5,421 bases of DNA from an uncultured Peptoniphilus sp. (GTDB lineage Bacteria > Bacillota > Clostridia > Tissierellales > Peptoniphilaceae), in NCBI GenBank assembly GCA_947254665.1, contig CAMYEJ010000095.1, forward strand, positions 1 through 5,421. Reading direction: 5' to 3'. This document shows, piece by piece, positions 1 to 5,421 of the stretch. Under the pieces are notes generated by a model. The model was not told the DNA's origin. It saw only the letters and a program-made list of their open reading frames with translations, and searched no databases. Within the stretch, counting starts at the first letter, position 1. Every line of letters begins with the position of its first letter. A program made the position numbers and the translations under genes.

Positions 1-6
1 CTCATG

Positions 7-15
7 TGTTAAAAT
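7..15 (+). promoter_or_regulatory. Possible extended -10 promoter element for the LCP gene
   Basis: The bases TGTTAAAAT match an extended -10 element (TG, one base, then TAAAAT, five of six to TATAAT). Any -35 box would lie before the window, so it cannot be judged. If real, transcription would start near position 22 and give a leader of about 70 nt that contains the palindrome at 57-70. A second TAAAAT at 30-35 is an alternative -10, but I see no good -35 at the right distance from it. Confidence 0.3.
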
Positions 16-56
16 AAAGACTTAGGTAATAAAATACATAGATATTTAGAAAGAAA

Positions 57-70
57 TTCACACGTGTGAA
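57..70. repeat. Perfect 14-bp palindrome upstream of the LCP gene
   Basis: TTCACACGTGTGAA reads the same on both strands. It ends 10 bases before the ribosome binding site (about 81-88) and 22 bases before the ATG at 93. It could be an operator for a dimeric repressor. Alternatively, in RNA it could fold as a hairpin (stem UUCAC/GUGAA, loop ACGU), extended by an AAA/UUU pairing with one bulged A. The half-sites are arranged opposite to a CRP/FNR site, and it does not resemble a CodY box. The palindrome is seen directly; its function is inferred. Confidence 0.45.
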
Positions 71-92
71 ATTTATTATAGAGAGGTGACTA

Positions 93-1088
93 ATGAAGAA
101 ACTTATCAAAGTTTTCTTTGTTTTAGTAGTGCTGTCATTGTCAGGATTACTAATATTTTTATATGCAACTAAGCCTGGAATTGCCAAAATAGGCGTGGAT
201 AAACTCAAAAGACAGACTGAAGAAAAAGAAAAACAAAAAAATATATTCGACAATAAAAAGAGGATAAACATACTCTTACTTGGTGCGACAAGTACTTCTA
301 CTCTTGCAAATCCAGAGTCAAAAGAGAGAGGCCAATCTGATACAATCATGCTTATATCTATAGACGCTATTGAAAATAAAGTACAAGTTTTATCAATACC
401 TAGAGATTCATGGGTCAAGATAAAGGCTCATGGCGAGAGAAAGATAAACGATGCATATGTACTTGGGGATGTTCCTCTAGCTGTAGATACTATTGAAAAT
501 TTACTCGACACATACATCGATCACTATGTGGTAGTTAAGTATGATATCATCGAACAACTGGTTGATGCACTAGGTGGAGTGGATATTGAGTGGAACAGAC
601 CTGATTACAAGTACGAAGACAACTGGATCTATCCGCCTCTTAAGATTGATTTAAAGAGAGGAACAAACCACTTAAATGGTAGAGAGACTGTTGCTTATTT
701 AAGAGCGAGAAAGGCTTATAGGGATTCTGACCTTGGAAGAATAGATGCGCAACAAGGTTTCCTTATGCAAATATTTAAGGAGTTAAAATCTCCAAGCACC
801 ATTCTATTAGTTCCAAAACTTTTGGAAATGGCTGTCAATAATGTGGAAACAGATTTAAGTTACGGTGATATTGCATATCTTGCAACCTGGGGACTTAAAT
901 TAAATAGCACAGATATTAGAATGGATAAAATAACCGGTGACTTCGTTAAGAAAACACAAAGCGGGGTTGAAGTAGATGTTATTGATCTATACAAGACCCA
1001 AGCGATTAAAAAACTTCACGAGTTTCCATTTAATTTTGTGATGCCTGATAGGACACAAGAAATGGAAACCATAACCGTAGGTAATTAA
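93..1088 (+). CDS. LytR-CpsA-Psr (LCP) family cell-wall glycopolymer ligase, membrane-anchored
   Basis: LCP proteins sit in the cytoplasmic membrane with an outward-facing domain and transfer undecaprenyl-pyrophosphate-linked glycopolymers (teichoic acid, capsule) onto peptidoglycan. This 331-residue protein has a short basic start, one hydrophobic segment at about residues 7-25, a charged linker to about 56, and then the LCP domain. Recognisable motifs are S82-D83-T84, IPRD at 102-105, KINDAY at 117-122, LGG at 160-162, YLRAR at 202-206 and D213-x2-R216-x3-Q220. These last positions have the same spacing as the lipid-pyrophosphate and metal ligands known from pneumococcal Cps2A (recalled from memory). 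Two normally conserved positions look changed: Thr66 where GxD usually has Asp, and Gln81 where RSD usually has Arg. The ATG at 93 follows GAGAGGTG (81-88) and directly precedes the membrane anchor. Family assignment is secure; the polymer handled is unknown, and no wall-polymer genes lie nearby. Confidence 0.93.
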   Translation: MKKLIKVFFVLVVLSLSGLLIFLYATKPGIAKIGVDKLKRQTEEKEKQKNIFDNKKRINILLLGATSTSTLANPESKERGQSDTIMLISIDAIENKVQVLSIPRDSWVKIKAHGERKINDAYVLGDVPLAVDTIENLLDTYIDHYVVVKYDIIEQLVDALGGVDIEWNRPDYKYEDNWIYPPLKIDLKRGTNHLNGRETVAYLRARKAYRDSDLGRIDAQQGFLMQIFKELKSPSTILLVPKLLEMAVNNVETDLSYGDIAYLATWGLKLNSTDIRMDKITGDFVKKTQSGVEVDVIDLYKTQAIKKLHEFPFNFVMPDRTQEMETITVGN

Positions 1089-1116
1089 ATTTAATATAAA
1101 TATTTTTTTAAATTTA
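1086..1116. repeat. AT-only inverted repeat after the LCP gene (weak terminator at best)
   Basis: TAAATTTAA (1086-1094) and TTAAATTTA (1108-1116) are perfect 9-bp inverted arms. A run of seven T (1103-1109) falls mainly in the loop rather than after the stem. With no G or C in the stem and no T tract behind it, this is not a convincing intrinsic terminator. Some readthrough from the LCP gene into the pyr operon is therefore possible. Confidence 0.3.
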
Positions 1117-1147
1117 CCTTGACATTACTTTCTCTATGATGTAAACT
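1113..1147 (+). promoter_or_regulatory. Sigma-A-type promoter of the pyrBIKD operon
   Basis: A perfect -35 box TTGACA (1119-1124) is followed, after 17 bases, by TAAACT (1142-1147), four of six to the -10 consensus. An overlapping alternative pairs TTTACC (1113-1118) with TATGAT (1135-1140) at 16-base spacing. Transcription would start at about 1146-1155, leaving a leader of only about 35-40 nt before the pyrB start. A 10-bp palindrome TTCTTAAGAA (1147-1156) lies across the expected start site. No RNA fold of attenuator size fits in this leader. Confidence 0.72.
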
Positions 1148-1188
1148 TCTTAAGAACAAAAAAAGAATATACATTTAGGAGGATAATA

Positions 1189-2103
1189 ATGGTTAGGAAT
1201 TTGATTGAACCTCGTGATTTCACAACTGAAGAGTTAAGTAGACTTTTTGATCTGGCTGATGACATTATTTCAAACCCACGTAAGTACATGGATGTTTGTA
1301 AAGGATATGTCTTAGCCAGTCTTTTTTTTGAGCCTTCAACTAGAACCAGACTTTCATTCGAAACTGCAATGAACAGACTTGGTGGAAGGGTAGTAGGTTT
1401 TTCCGATGCAAAAGTTTCTTCAACTTCAAAGGGAGAATCACTAGTAGATACTCTAAGAACTGTAGAAAACTATGCTGATATCTGTGCGATGAGACATCCT
1501 AAGGACGGAGCAGCACTACTTGCTACCAAGTACTTAAAAACTATGCCAATCATAAACGCTGGAGATGGAGCCCATAACCATCCAACTCAAACTTTGACAG
1601 ACCTACTTACAATAAGACATTACAAAGGAAGATTTGACAATCTAAAGATTGGATTCTGCGGCGACTTAAAATTCGGTAGAACCATCCACTCACTTGTAAG
1701 AGCGATGAACAGATATGAAAATGTAAAATTTGTATTCATAAGCCCAGAAGAATTAAAGATGCCTAAGATTTTTAAAAGCGAACTTCCGGAAGAATCCTAC
1801 GTTGAAACAGATGATTTAGAAGGAAGCATAAAGGACCTAGACATCCTATACATGAGTAGAGTTCAAAAAGAAAGATTTGTATCAGAAGAAGAATATGTAA
1901 GATTAAAAGATTTCTTCATACTAAACAAAGAAAAACTAGACCTAGCTAAGAAGGATATGATCGTTATGCATCCTCTACCAAGGGTAAATGAAATTTCATA
2001 CGATGTAGATGATGACGAAAGAGCAGTATACTTCCAACAAGCAAAATTCGGAATGTATGTAAGAATGGCACTTATAATGACACTTCTAGGATTGGAGGCA
2101 TAA
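1189..2103 (+). CDS. pyrB: Aspartate carbamoyltransferase catalytic subunit
   Basis: PyrB condenses carbamoyl phosphate with L-aspartate to N-carbamoyl-L-aspartate, the committed step of pyrimidine synthesis in the cytoplasm. The 304-residue length is normal. The carbamoyl-phosphate domain shows F47-E-P-S-T-R-T-R54, the loop lysine in S80-K81-G-E83, RHP at 102-104 and HPTQ at 131-134. The aspartate domain shows GRT at 163-165, SRVQKER at 223-229 and HPLPR at 261-265. These match the known E. coli active-site residues in order, so the enzyme should be active. The ATG has a strong AGGAGG (1177-1182) six bases upstream. It is the first gene of the operon. The next gene begins one base after its stop, and encodes the regulatory partner expected to join it in a dodecameric holoenzyme. 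No oddity seen. Confidence 0.98.
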   Translation: MVRNLIEPRDFTTEELSRLFDLADDIISNPRKYMDVCKGYVLASLFFEPSTRTRLSFETAMNRLGGRVVGFSDAKVSSTSKGESLVDTLRTVENYADICAMRHPKDGAALLATKYLKTMPIINAGDGAHNHPTQTLTDLLTIRHYKGRFDNLKIGFCGDLKFGRTIHSLVRAMNRYENVKFVFISPEELKMPKIFKSELPEESYVETDDLEGSIKDLDILYMSRVQKERFVSEEEYVRLKDFFILNKEKLDLAKKDMIVMHPLPRVNEISYDVDDDERAVYFQQAKFGMYVRMALIMTLLGLEA

Positions 2104-2104
2104 A

Positions 2105-2536
2105 ATGATAAATGTATCAAAGATTAAAAAAGGAATCGTACTAGACCATATAGTTGCAGGGGACGGAATCAAACTTTTTAACGCACTTAAATTAAATGAA
2201 GTTGAAGACCCTGTAGTTCTTATGCAAGGTATAAGATCAACTTCCATGGGCAAGAAAGATCTTATCAAGATAGAAACAGATTTTAAACTTGACTTCACAG
2301 TACTAGGACTTATAGCACCACACACCACTGTAAATATTATCGAAGACGGAGCAAGGGTAGACAAGATTAGAATGGAACTTCCAGAAGAGGTAGAAGGAGT
2401 AATTCATTGCAAGAACCCTAGATGTATTACCAACGACCAAAAAGTAGAAGAACACAAATTCTACCTAGTTAACAGGGAAACCAAAGAGTACAGATGCGAA
2501 TACTGTGACTCAATAACACAATTTGAAGAAATATGA
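2105..2536 (+). CDS. pyrI: Aspartate carbamoyltransferase regulatory subunit (zinc protein)
   Basis: PyrI binds nucleotide effectors in its N-terminal domain and contacts PyrB through a C-terminal zinc domain, giving feedback control of the committed step. The 143-residue protein is slightly shorter than the E. coli one (about 153). The N-terminal part shows LDHI (13-16) and LIKIET (53-58), which align with the effector-site region. The four zinc cysteines are clear: C102 and C107 in a Cys-x4-Cys pair, then C131 and C134 in a Cys-x2-Cys pair. The ATG lies one base after the pyrB stop; its GGAGG (2094-2098) is inside the end of pyrB. Its stop overlaps the pyrK start as ATGA, suggesting translational coupling. 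Which nucleotide inhibits or activates cannot be read from the sequence. Confidence 0.97.
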   Translation: MINVSKIKKGIVLDHIVAGDGIKLFNALKLNEVEDPVVLMQGIRSTSMGKKDLIKIETDFKLDFTVLGLIAPHTTVNIIEDGARVDKIRMELPEEVEGVIHCKNPRCITNDQKVEEHKFYLVNRETKEYRCEYCDSITQFEEI

Positions 2537-3243
2537 TCTGCAAAGTATTAAAAAATATAGATATTGACGACAGATACTTTTTTTTAAAGACAGACTTTGA
2601 AGTTGAAGCTAAAGCCGGACAGTTCTACATGCTTAGATCTTGGGAAAATTATCCAACCCTATCTAGACCAATTTCCATTTACAATGTAGAAGATGGACTG
2701 GAGTTTCTAGTTGAAGAAAGAGGAGTTGGAACGAACCTTCTAAGAAATTTAAAAGAAGGAGACTCAATAAAAGTCTACGGACCATACGGAAATTCATTTG
2801 ATATAGATGTGGACAAGGTGGCACTCGTCGGCGGAGGAGTGGGAACAGCTCCAATGTATTTAACTGCAAAGAGAATAAAAGAGAAAAATAGAGATGCAAA
2901 AGTAAAACTCTACCTCGGACTAGATGAAACGACAAAACTTGACGAGATGTTCTACGACTTAGAAAAATTGGGAGTGGAAATCTTTGTTAAAAGAGGCGGA
3001 TTCATAACTGATATCATCGACTTCAAAGAAGAAAAATTAATCTACGCCTGCGGACCAGAGGCTATGCTTGAAAACATAACTAAGCTCTCTCTAAAAGAAA
3101 ATTCTACATGCTACGTATCCCTTGATACGAAGATGGCATGTGGAGTTGGAGCCTGCCTTGGTTGTACTTGCAAGACAAAGAACGGAAACAAAAGAACTTG
3201 CAAAGAAGGACCAATATTCTTAGGAAGTGATATTTATGAATAG
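2533..3243 (+). CDS. pyrK: Dihydroorotate dehydrogenase B (NAD+), electron transfer subunit
   Basis: PyrK carries FAD and a [2Fe-2S] cluster and passes electrons from the FMN of PyrD to NAD+, forming a PyrD2-PyrK2 complex. The 236 residues follow the ferredoxin-reductase plan: a beta-barrel FAD domain with SRPISIY at 44-50, an NAD-binding domain with a glycine loop at G100-G-G-V-G-T-A-P107 and CGP at 173-175, and a C-terminal cluster loop. The iron-sulfur ligands are C203, C208, C211 and C223 (Cys-x4-Cys-x2-Cys-x11-Cys), all present. It is a little shorter than many relatives (about 250-260). The ATG overlaps the pyrI stop by four bases, and only a weak purine stretch (GAAGAA) precedes it, so translation probably depends on coupling to pyrI. 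pyrD follows with an 8-base overlap. Confidence 0.96.
   Translation: MICKVLKNIDIDDRYFFLKTDFEVEAKAGQFYMLRSWENYPTLSRPISIYNVEDGLEFLVEERGVGTNLLRNLKEGDSIKVYGPYGNSFDIDVDKVALVGGGVGTAPMYLTAKRIKEKNRDAKVKLYLGLDETTKLDEMFYDLEKLGVEIFVKRGGFITDIIDFKEEKLIYACGPEAMLENITKLSLKENSTCYVSLDTKMACGVGACLGCTCKTKNGNKRTCKEGPIFLGSDIYE
3222..3227 (+). promoter_or_regulatory. Ribosome binding site that decides the pyrD start
   Basis: AGGAAG (3222-3227) lies eight bases before the ATG at 3236. The only upstream in-frame start, GTG at 3227, overlaps this motif and has no binding site of its own. This supports ATG 3236 as the real start. The site lies inside the end of pyrK, which fits coupled translation. Confidence 0.75.
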
Positions 3244-4135
3244 ACTTGAAACAGAATTTTTAGGAGTAAAATTTAAAAATCCTCTAGTAGGCGCTTCCGG
3301 AACGTACGGTTATGGCGAAGATTACAAGGATTACTATCCAGTAGATTTAATCGGTGGCATCTCATCAAAGGGAGTCACTTTCAATCCAAAACCAGGCAAC
3401 AGTGGAATCAGACTTCAAGAGACACCATCTGGACTTCTAAATAGTATTGGACTAGAAAATCCTGGCATTCATGAATTTGTTAAACACGAATTAAAAGATA
3501 TGACAAACCTCGGTCCAAGAATATTTGTAAACTTAGGTTCAAATACCCTGGATGAATATTTAAAATCAGCTGAAATATTAAACGATTACGAATTTGATTT
3601 TATAGAGCTAAACATTTCCTGTCCGAATGTAAAAGAAGGAGGAATGGCTTTTGGAATCAAGTGCGAATCATCTGAGATGATCACTAGAAAGATAAAAGAT
3701 ATATCTAAACATAAAATTGTCGTGAAACTCTCTCCAAACGCAGAAAATATTGTGGAAAATGCGCTTGCAGTTGAAGAAGGTGGAGCAGATGGAATCTCCC
3801 TTGTAAATACATTCTTAGGTATGGCGATAGATCTAGATAAAAGAAAACCAGTCTTTGACAATGTATACGCGGGACTTTCAGGACCAGCGATAAAACCTAT
3901 AGCTCTTAGAATGGTGCATCAAGTTGCACATGCAGTAGATATCCCTGTCATGGCAATCGGAGGAGTAGCAGGATATAGAGATGTACTAGAATTTATAATG
4001 GCTGGGGCAAAACTTGTCCAAGTTGGCACATATAATTTTATGAATCCTTATGGAGTGAAAGAAATCCTAGAAGATTTAGAAAAATATCTAGAAAAGAATA
4101 ACACCACCATAAAAGATATATACAAAATAATTTAA
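3236..4135 (+). CDS. pyrD: Dihydroorotate dehydrogenase B (NAD+), catalytic FMN subunit (class 1B)
   Basis: This FMN-binding TIM-barrel enzyme oxidises dihydroorotate to orotate in the cytoplasm and hands the electrons to PyrK. From ATG 3236 it is 299 residues, normal for class 1B. Motifs in order: SSKG at 43-46 (lysine near FMN), NSIGLENPG at 69-77, ELNISCPN at 124-131 with the class-1 catalytic base Cys129, VKLSPN at 163-168, LVNT at 189-192, GLSGPAIKP at 213-221, AIGGV at 240-244 and QVGT at 262-265 (phosphate grip). A cysteine rather than serine as base separates it from the membrane-bound quinone-linked class 2, and the adjacent pyrK supports subtype 1B. A GTG nine bases upstream would add three residues but lacks a ribosome binding site. 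It is the last gene of the operon, with a strong terminator seven bases after its stop. Confidence 0.97.
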   Translation: MNRLETEFLGVKFKNPLVGASGTYGYGEDYKDYYPVDLIGGISSKGVTFNPKPGNSGIRLQETPSGLLNSIGLENPGIHEFVKHELKDMTNLGPRIFVNLGSNTLDEYLKSAEILNDYEFDFIELNISCPNVKEGGMAFGIKCESSEMITRKIKDISKHKIVVKLSPNAENIVENALAVEEGGADGISLVNTFLGMAIDLDKRKPVFDNVYAGLSGPAIKPIALRMVHQVAHAVDIPVMAIGGVAGYRDVLEFIMAGAKLVQVGTYNFMNPYGVKEILEDLEKYLEKNNTTIKDIYKII

Positions 4136-4142
4136 CAAAAAC

Positions 4143-4174
4143 AAAAACACACTGGTAAATTTCAGTGTGTTTTT
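4143..4174 (+). terminator. Intrinsic terminator of the pyr operon, probably bidirectional
   Basis: AAAAACACACTG (4143-4154) pairs perfectly with CAGTGTGTTTTT (4163-4174) around an 8-base loop. The GC-containing core is CACACTG/CAGTGTG, followed by five T. Because A tracts precede the stem, the minus strand reads the same hairpin followed by a T-rich run (GTTTTTGTTTTTGTT). It should therefore also stop transcription coming from the opposite gene. Confidence 0.88.
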
Positions 4175-4194
4175 ATATTCCATAGATTTAAACA

Positions 4195-4218
4195 AAAAAG
4201 AGAGGCATAACCTCTCTT
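4195..4218 (-). terminator. Intrinsic terminator of the PhaE-like gene
   Basis: On the minus strand, AAGAGAGG (4218-4211) pairs with CCTCTCTT (4205-4198) around a 5-base loop (TTATG). The last two T of the stem run on into more T. The hairpin begins seven bases after the stop codon of the minus-strand gene. On the plus strand the following bases (ATAATTTTATTT) form only a weak T tract, so the main direction is minus. Confidence 0.83.
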
Positions 4219-4224
4219 ATAATT

Positions 4225-5346
4225 TTATTTGTCTAGTTTTGCTTCTAAAGCTGCAATCTTATCTTTAAGAGCTTGAACTTCTGCTTTAAGTGAATCCACT
4301 TCGCTCTTACGAGAAACTTCTGTAAGTTCTCTATACTCTTTCATCATCTTTTCAGCATCTTCTTTAAAAGTTCTTACAGCTTCAAGAGTCTTTTCAACAA
4401 GTTTGTTTACTTGTTCTTGATCTTTAAGCTTGTCCATGTTTTTCTTGTAAATATTATTTAGATACTTGTAGAAATCTTCAAATGATTTGTTTTCTTTAAG
4501 TTCGTTGAAGTCTTTCTTCATATCTTCAATAGTGCTTTCAGTCGCTTCCTTTAGAATTTTGTAGATAGCGTCATTGTAGTCGCATAATTTCTTAGCATAA
4601 TCTACATATTCTTTGAGATATTTTCTTTGGAGTTTAACTATTTCTTTTGTATATTCAGAGCTATCTAAATTTTCAACAGCATTAAGAGAAAGATTCATCC
4701 TACTATCCATATCTTCTAGGAATTTAACTACTAAAGCAGGTCTTGATTTCATAGCTTCAAGATAGTAATCTTTCATATCTGCACCTGAGAATTCCCAAGG
4801 GCTTAGCATTTCTTTGAAAGCAGCACCTTTAGTATCAGCATCATCAAGAGATTTTTCAAATTCTTTCTTAAGTGCTTCTGGCATAAGTTTAAATACATTT
4901 TCTTTTAAATATGAAATTGAAAGATCTTTGTATTTTTCAAGTGACTTTTCGAAGTTTTCTTTCGCAAGTTCAGGAGCTTTGTAGATATCTTTGTAAAGAT
5001 CATAAGCTCTCATATAGGAATCAAAACTATCTCTATACATTTTAGAAAACTCTTCTGGACTCTTTAGATATTCGTTGAAATCAAATGCATTCATATTTAA
5101 TATGTTTTCAACATATCTGTCGTAGTAGTCACCAAGCATCGGATTAATAGCCTTTAAGTTTTCTTTTACCTTTTCCTTGTCAAAGTATTTGTTTACGAAA
5201 TCTTCTTGGAATTTCTTGGTATTTTCCATATAAGATTTCATAAAATTCCCATCTAGAAATTGGTTTTCATTTGTAAAGAAACTAAGACCCATTTTTTCTA
5301 ACATCTCACTTTGTTTTTTGAATAAATCTTCATAAAAGTTGTTCAT
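4225..5346 (-). CDS. PhaE-like protein (class III polyhydroxyalkanoate synthase subunit family), helical, with C-terminal coiled coil
   Basis: PhaE is the non-catalytic partner of PhaC in class III polyhydroxyalkanoate synthases, which act at the surface of storage granules. This 373-residue protein is highly charged, looks almost wholly alpha-helical, and has no signal peptide or membrane segment and a single cysteine (C255). The clue to the family is the C-terminus. SRKSEVDSL at 345-353 resembles the PhaE ending as I recall it (PTRxEVDxL, then a coiled coil). It is followed by clean heptads with V350, L353, V357, L360, I364, L367 and L371. The middle (about 235-340) has amphipathic helices with scattered aromatics, as in PhaE. 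The first half (1-180) is lysine- and aromatic-rich and I recognise no motif in it. The ATG at 5346 has a strong AAAGGGGG; the in-frame ATG at 5385 lies inside the promoter and is rejected. No phaC is visible here. It could instead be a phasin-like or structural coiled-coil protein. Confidence 0.6.
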   Translation of the reverse strand: MNNFYEDLFKKQSEMLEKMGLSFFTNENQFLDGNFMKSYMENTKKFQEDFVNKYFDKEKVKENLKAINPMLGDYYDRYVENILNMNAFDFNEYLKSPEEFSKMYRDSFDSYMRAYDLYKDIYKAPELAKENFEKSLEKYKDLSISYLKENVFKLMPEALKKEFEKSLDDADTKGAAFKEMLSPWEFSGADMKDYYLEAMKSRPALVVKFLEDMDSRMNLSLNAVENLDSSEYTKEIVKLQRKYLKEYVDYAKKLCDYNDAIYKILKEATESTIEDMKKDFNELKENKSFEDFYKYLNNIYKKNMDKLKDQEQVNKLVEKTLEAVRTFKEDAEKMMKEYRELTEVSRKSEVDSLKAEVQALKDKIAALEAKLDK

Positions 5347-5351
5347 AGTTA

Positions 5352-5359
5352 CCCCCTTT
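5352..5359 (-). promoter_or_regulatory. Ribosome binding site that decides the start of the PhaE-like gene
   Basis: On the minus strand AAAGGGGG ends five bases before the ATG at 5346 and can pair with the 16S anti-Shine-Dalgarno, using one G-U wobble. The in-frame ATGs at 5367 and 5385 have nothing comparable upstream. Confidence 0.8.
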
Positions 5360-5375
5360 TCTTCCATATATTTAT

Positions 5376-5404
5376 ATTTTACCATATTAGTATATGAATG
5401 TCAT
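5376..5404 (-). promoter_or_regulatory. Sigma-A-type promoter of the PhaE-like gene
   Basis: On the minus strand, ATGACA (5404-5399, five of six to TTGACA) is followed after exactly 17 bases by TAAAAT (5381-5376, five of six to TATAAT). A TG one base upstream of the -10 makes it an extended -10. The expected transcription start is near 5369, giving a leader of about 23 nt. The gene therefore appears to be transcribed on its own and not from an operon running in from beyond the window. Confidence 0.78.
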
Positions 5405-5421
5405 TTAAATAAAAAAATATT

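Noticed and set aside
2..418. Minus-strand open frame of 138 codons opposite the start of the LCP gene
   Set aside because: It runs antisense to the well-supported LCP coding region, has no ribosome binding site or recognisable motif, and its hydrophobic look comes from the complement of lysine/glutamate-rich codons.
1086..1116. Intrinsic terminator for the LCP gene
   Set aside because: The inverted repeat has no G or C and its T run lies in the loop, so I kept it only as a weak repeat.
1148..1188. PyrR-binding leader or riboswitch ahead of pyrB
   Set aside because: Too short, with no conserved PyrR-loop sequence and no terminator hairpin.
1863..2364. Minus-strand open frames across the pyrB/pyrI junction
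   Set aside because: They lie opposite two clear enzyme genes, have low-complexity Ser/Ile/Leu-rich translations and show no start signals.
2663..2935. Minus-strand open frame inside pyrK
   Set aside because: Leucine/arginine-rich antisense shadow of pyrK with no supporting signal.
3227..3235. GTG start giving pyrD three extra residues
   Set aside because: The GTG overlaps the AGGAAG motif that serves ATG 3236 and has no binding site of its own. Dihydroorotate dehydrogenases commonly start close to the first strand as in MNRLETEF.
3586..3861. Minus-strand open frame inside pyrD
   Set aside because: Antisense to the catalytic core of pyrD, with no ribosome binding site or domain.
5405..5421. 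Start of another gene or element at the right edge
   Set aside because: Only 17 AT-rich bases are present, with no readable signal.

Overview
The window is AT-rich (visibly well under 40% GC). It has strong Gram-positive-type ribosome binding sites, many AGA/GGA/ATA codons and simple hairpin-plus-T-run terminators. With an NAD-linked class 1B dihydroorotate dehydrogenase (pyrK/pyrD) and a zinc-type regulatory subunit of aspartate carbamoyltransferase (pyrI), this suggests a low-GC anaerobic Firmicute of the clostridial/Tissierellia type, perhaps an Anaerococcus- or Peptoniphilus-like coccus. The genus is a guess from style, not shown by the sequence.

Layout. Positions 1-92 are a leader with a possible extended -10 element and a perfect 14-bp palindrome. 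Positions 93-1088 (+) encode a membrane-anchored LytR-CpsA-Psr (LCP) cell-wall protein. Positions 1089-1188 hold an AT-only inverted repeat and a good sigma-A-type promoter. Positions 1189-4135 (+) are a tightly packed pyrimidine operon, pyrB-pyrI-pyrK-pyrD, with a 1-nt gap and then 4-nt and 8-nt overlaps, closed by a strong hairpin at 4143-4174. Positions 4225-5346 (-) encode a 373-residue, highly charged helical protein whose C-terminus resembles PhaE, the non-catalytic subunit of class III polyhydroxyalkanoate synthase. It has its own promoter (5376-5404) and terminator (4195-4218). No stretch over 300 bases lacks a gene.

How the genes work together. PyrB and PyrI should form an allosterically controlled aspartate carbamoyltransferase (carbamoyl phosphate + aspartate to carbamoyl aspartate). 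PyrK and PyrD should form the NAD-dependent dihydroorotate dehydrogenase (dihydroorotate to orotate). The steps between and after them (pyrC, pyrE, pyrF) are not in the window. The LCP protein and the PhaE-like protein appear to be separate units, transcribed before and convergently to the operon.

The most interesting points are the PhaE-like gene with no synthase partner in view, two apparent substitutions at normally conserved LCP active-site positions, the palindrome ahead of the LCP gene, and a pyr leader too short for a PyrR-type attenuator. I see no mobile element, CRISPR array, RNA gene or clearly new multi-gene system. Most of the window is ordinary core metabolism.
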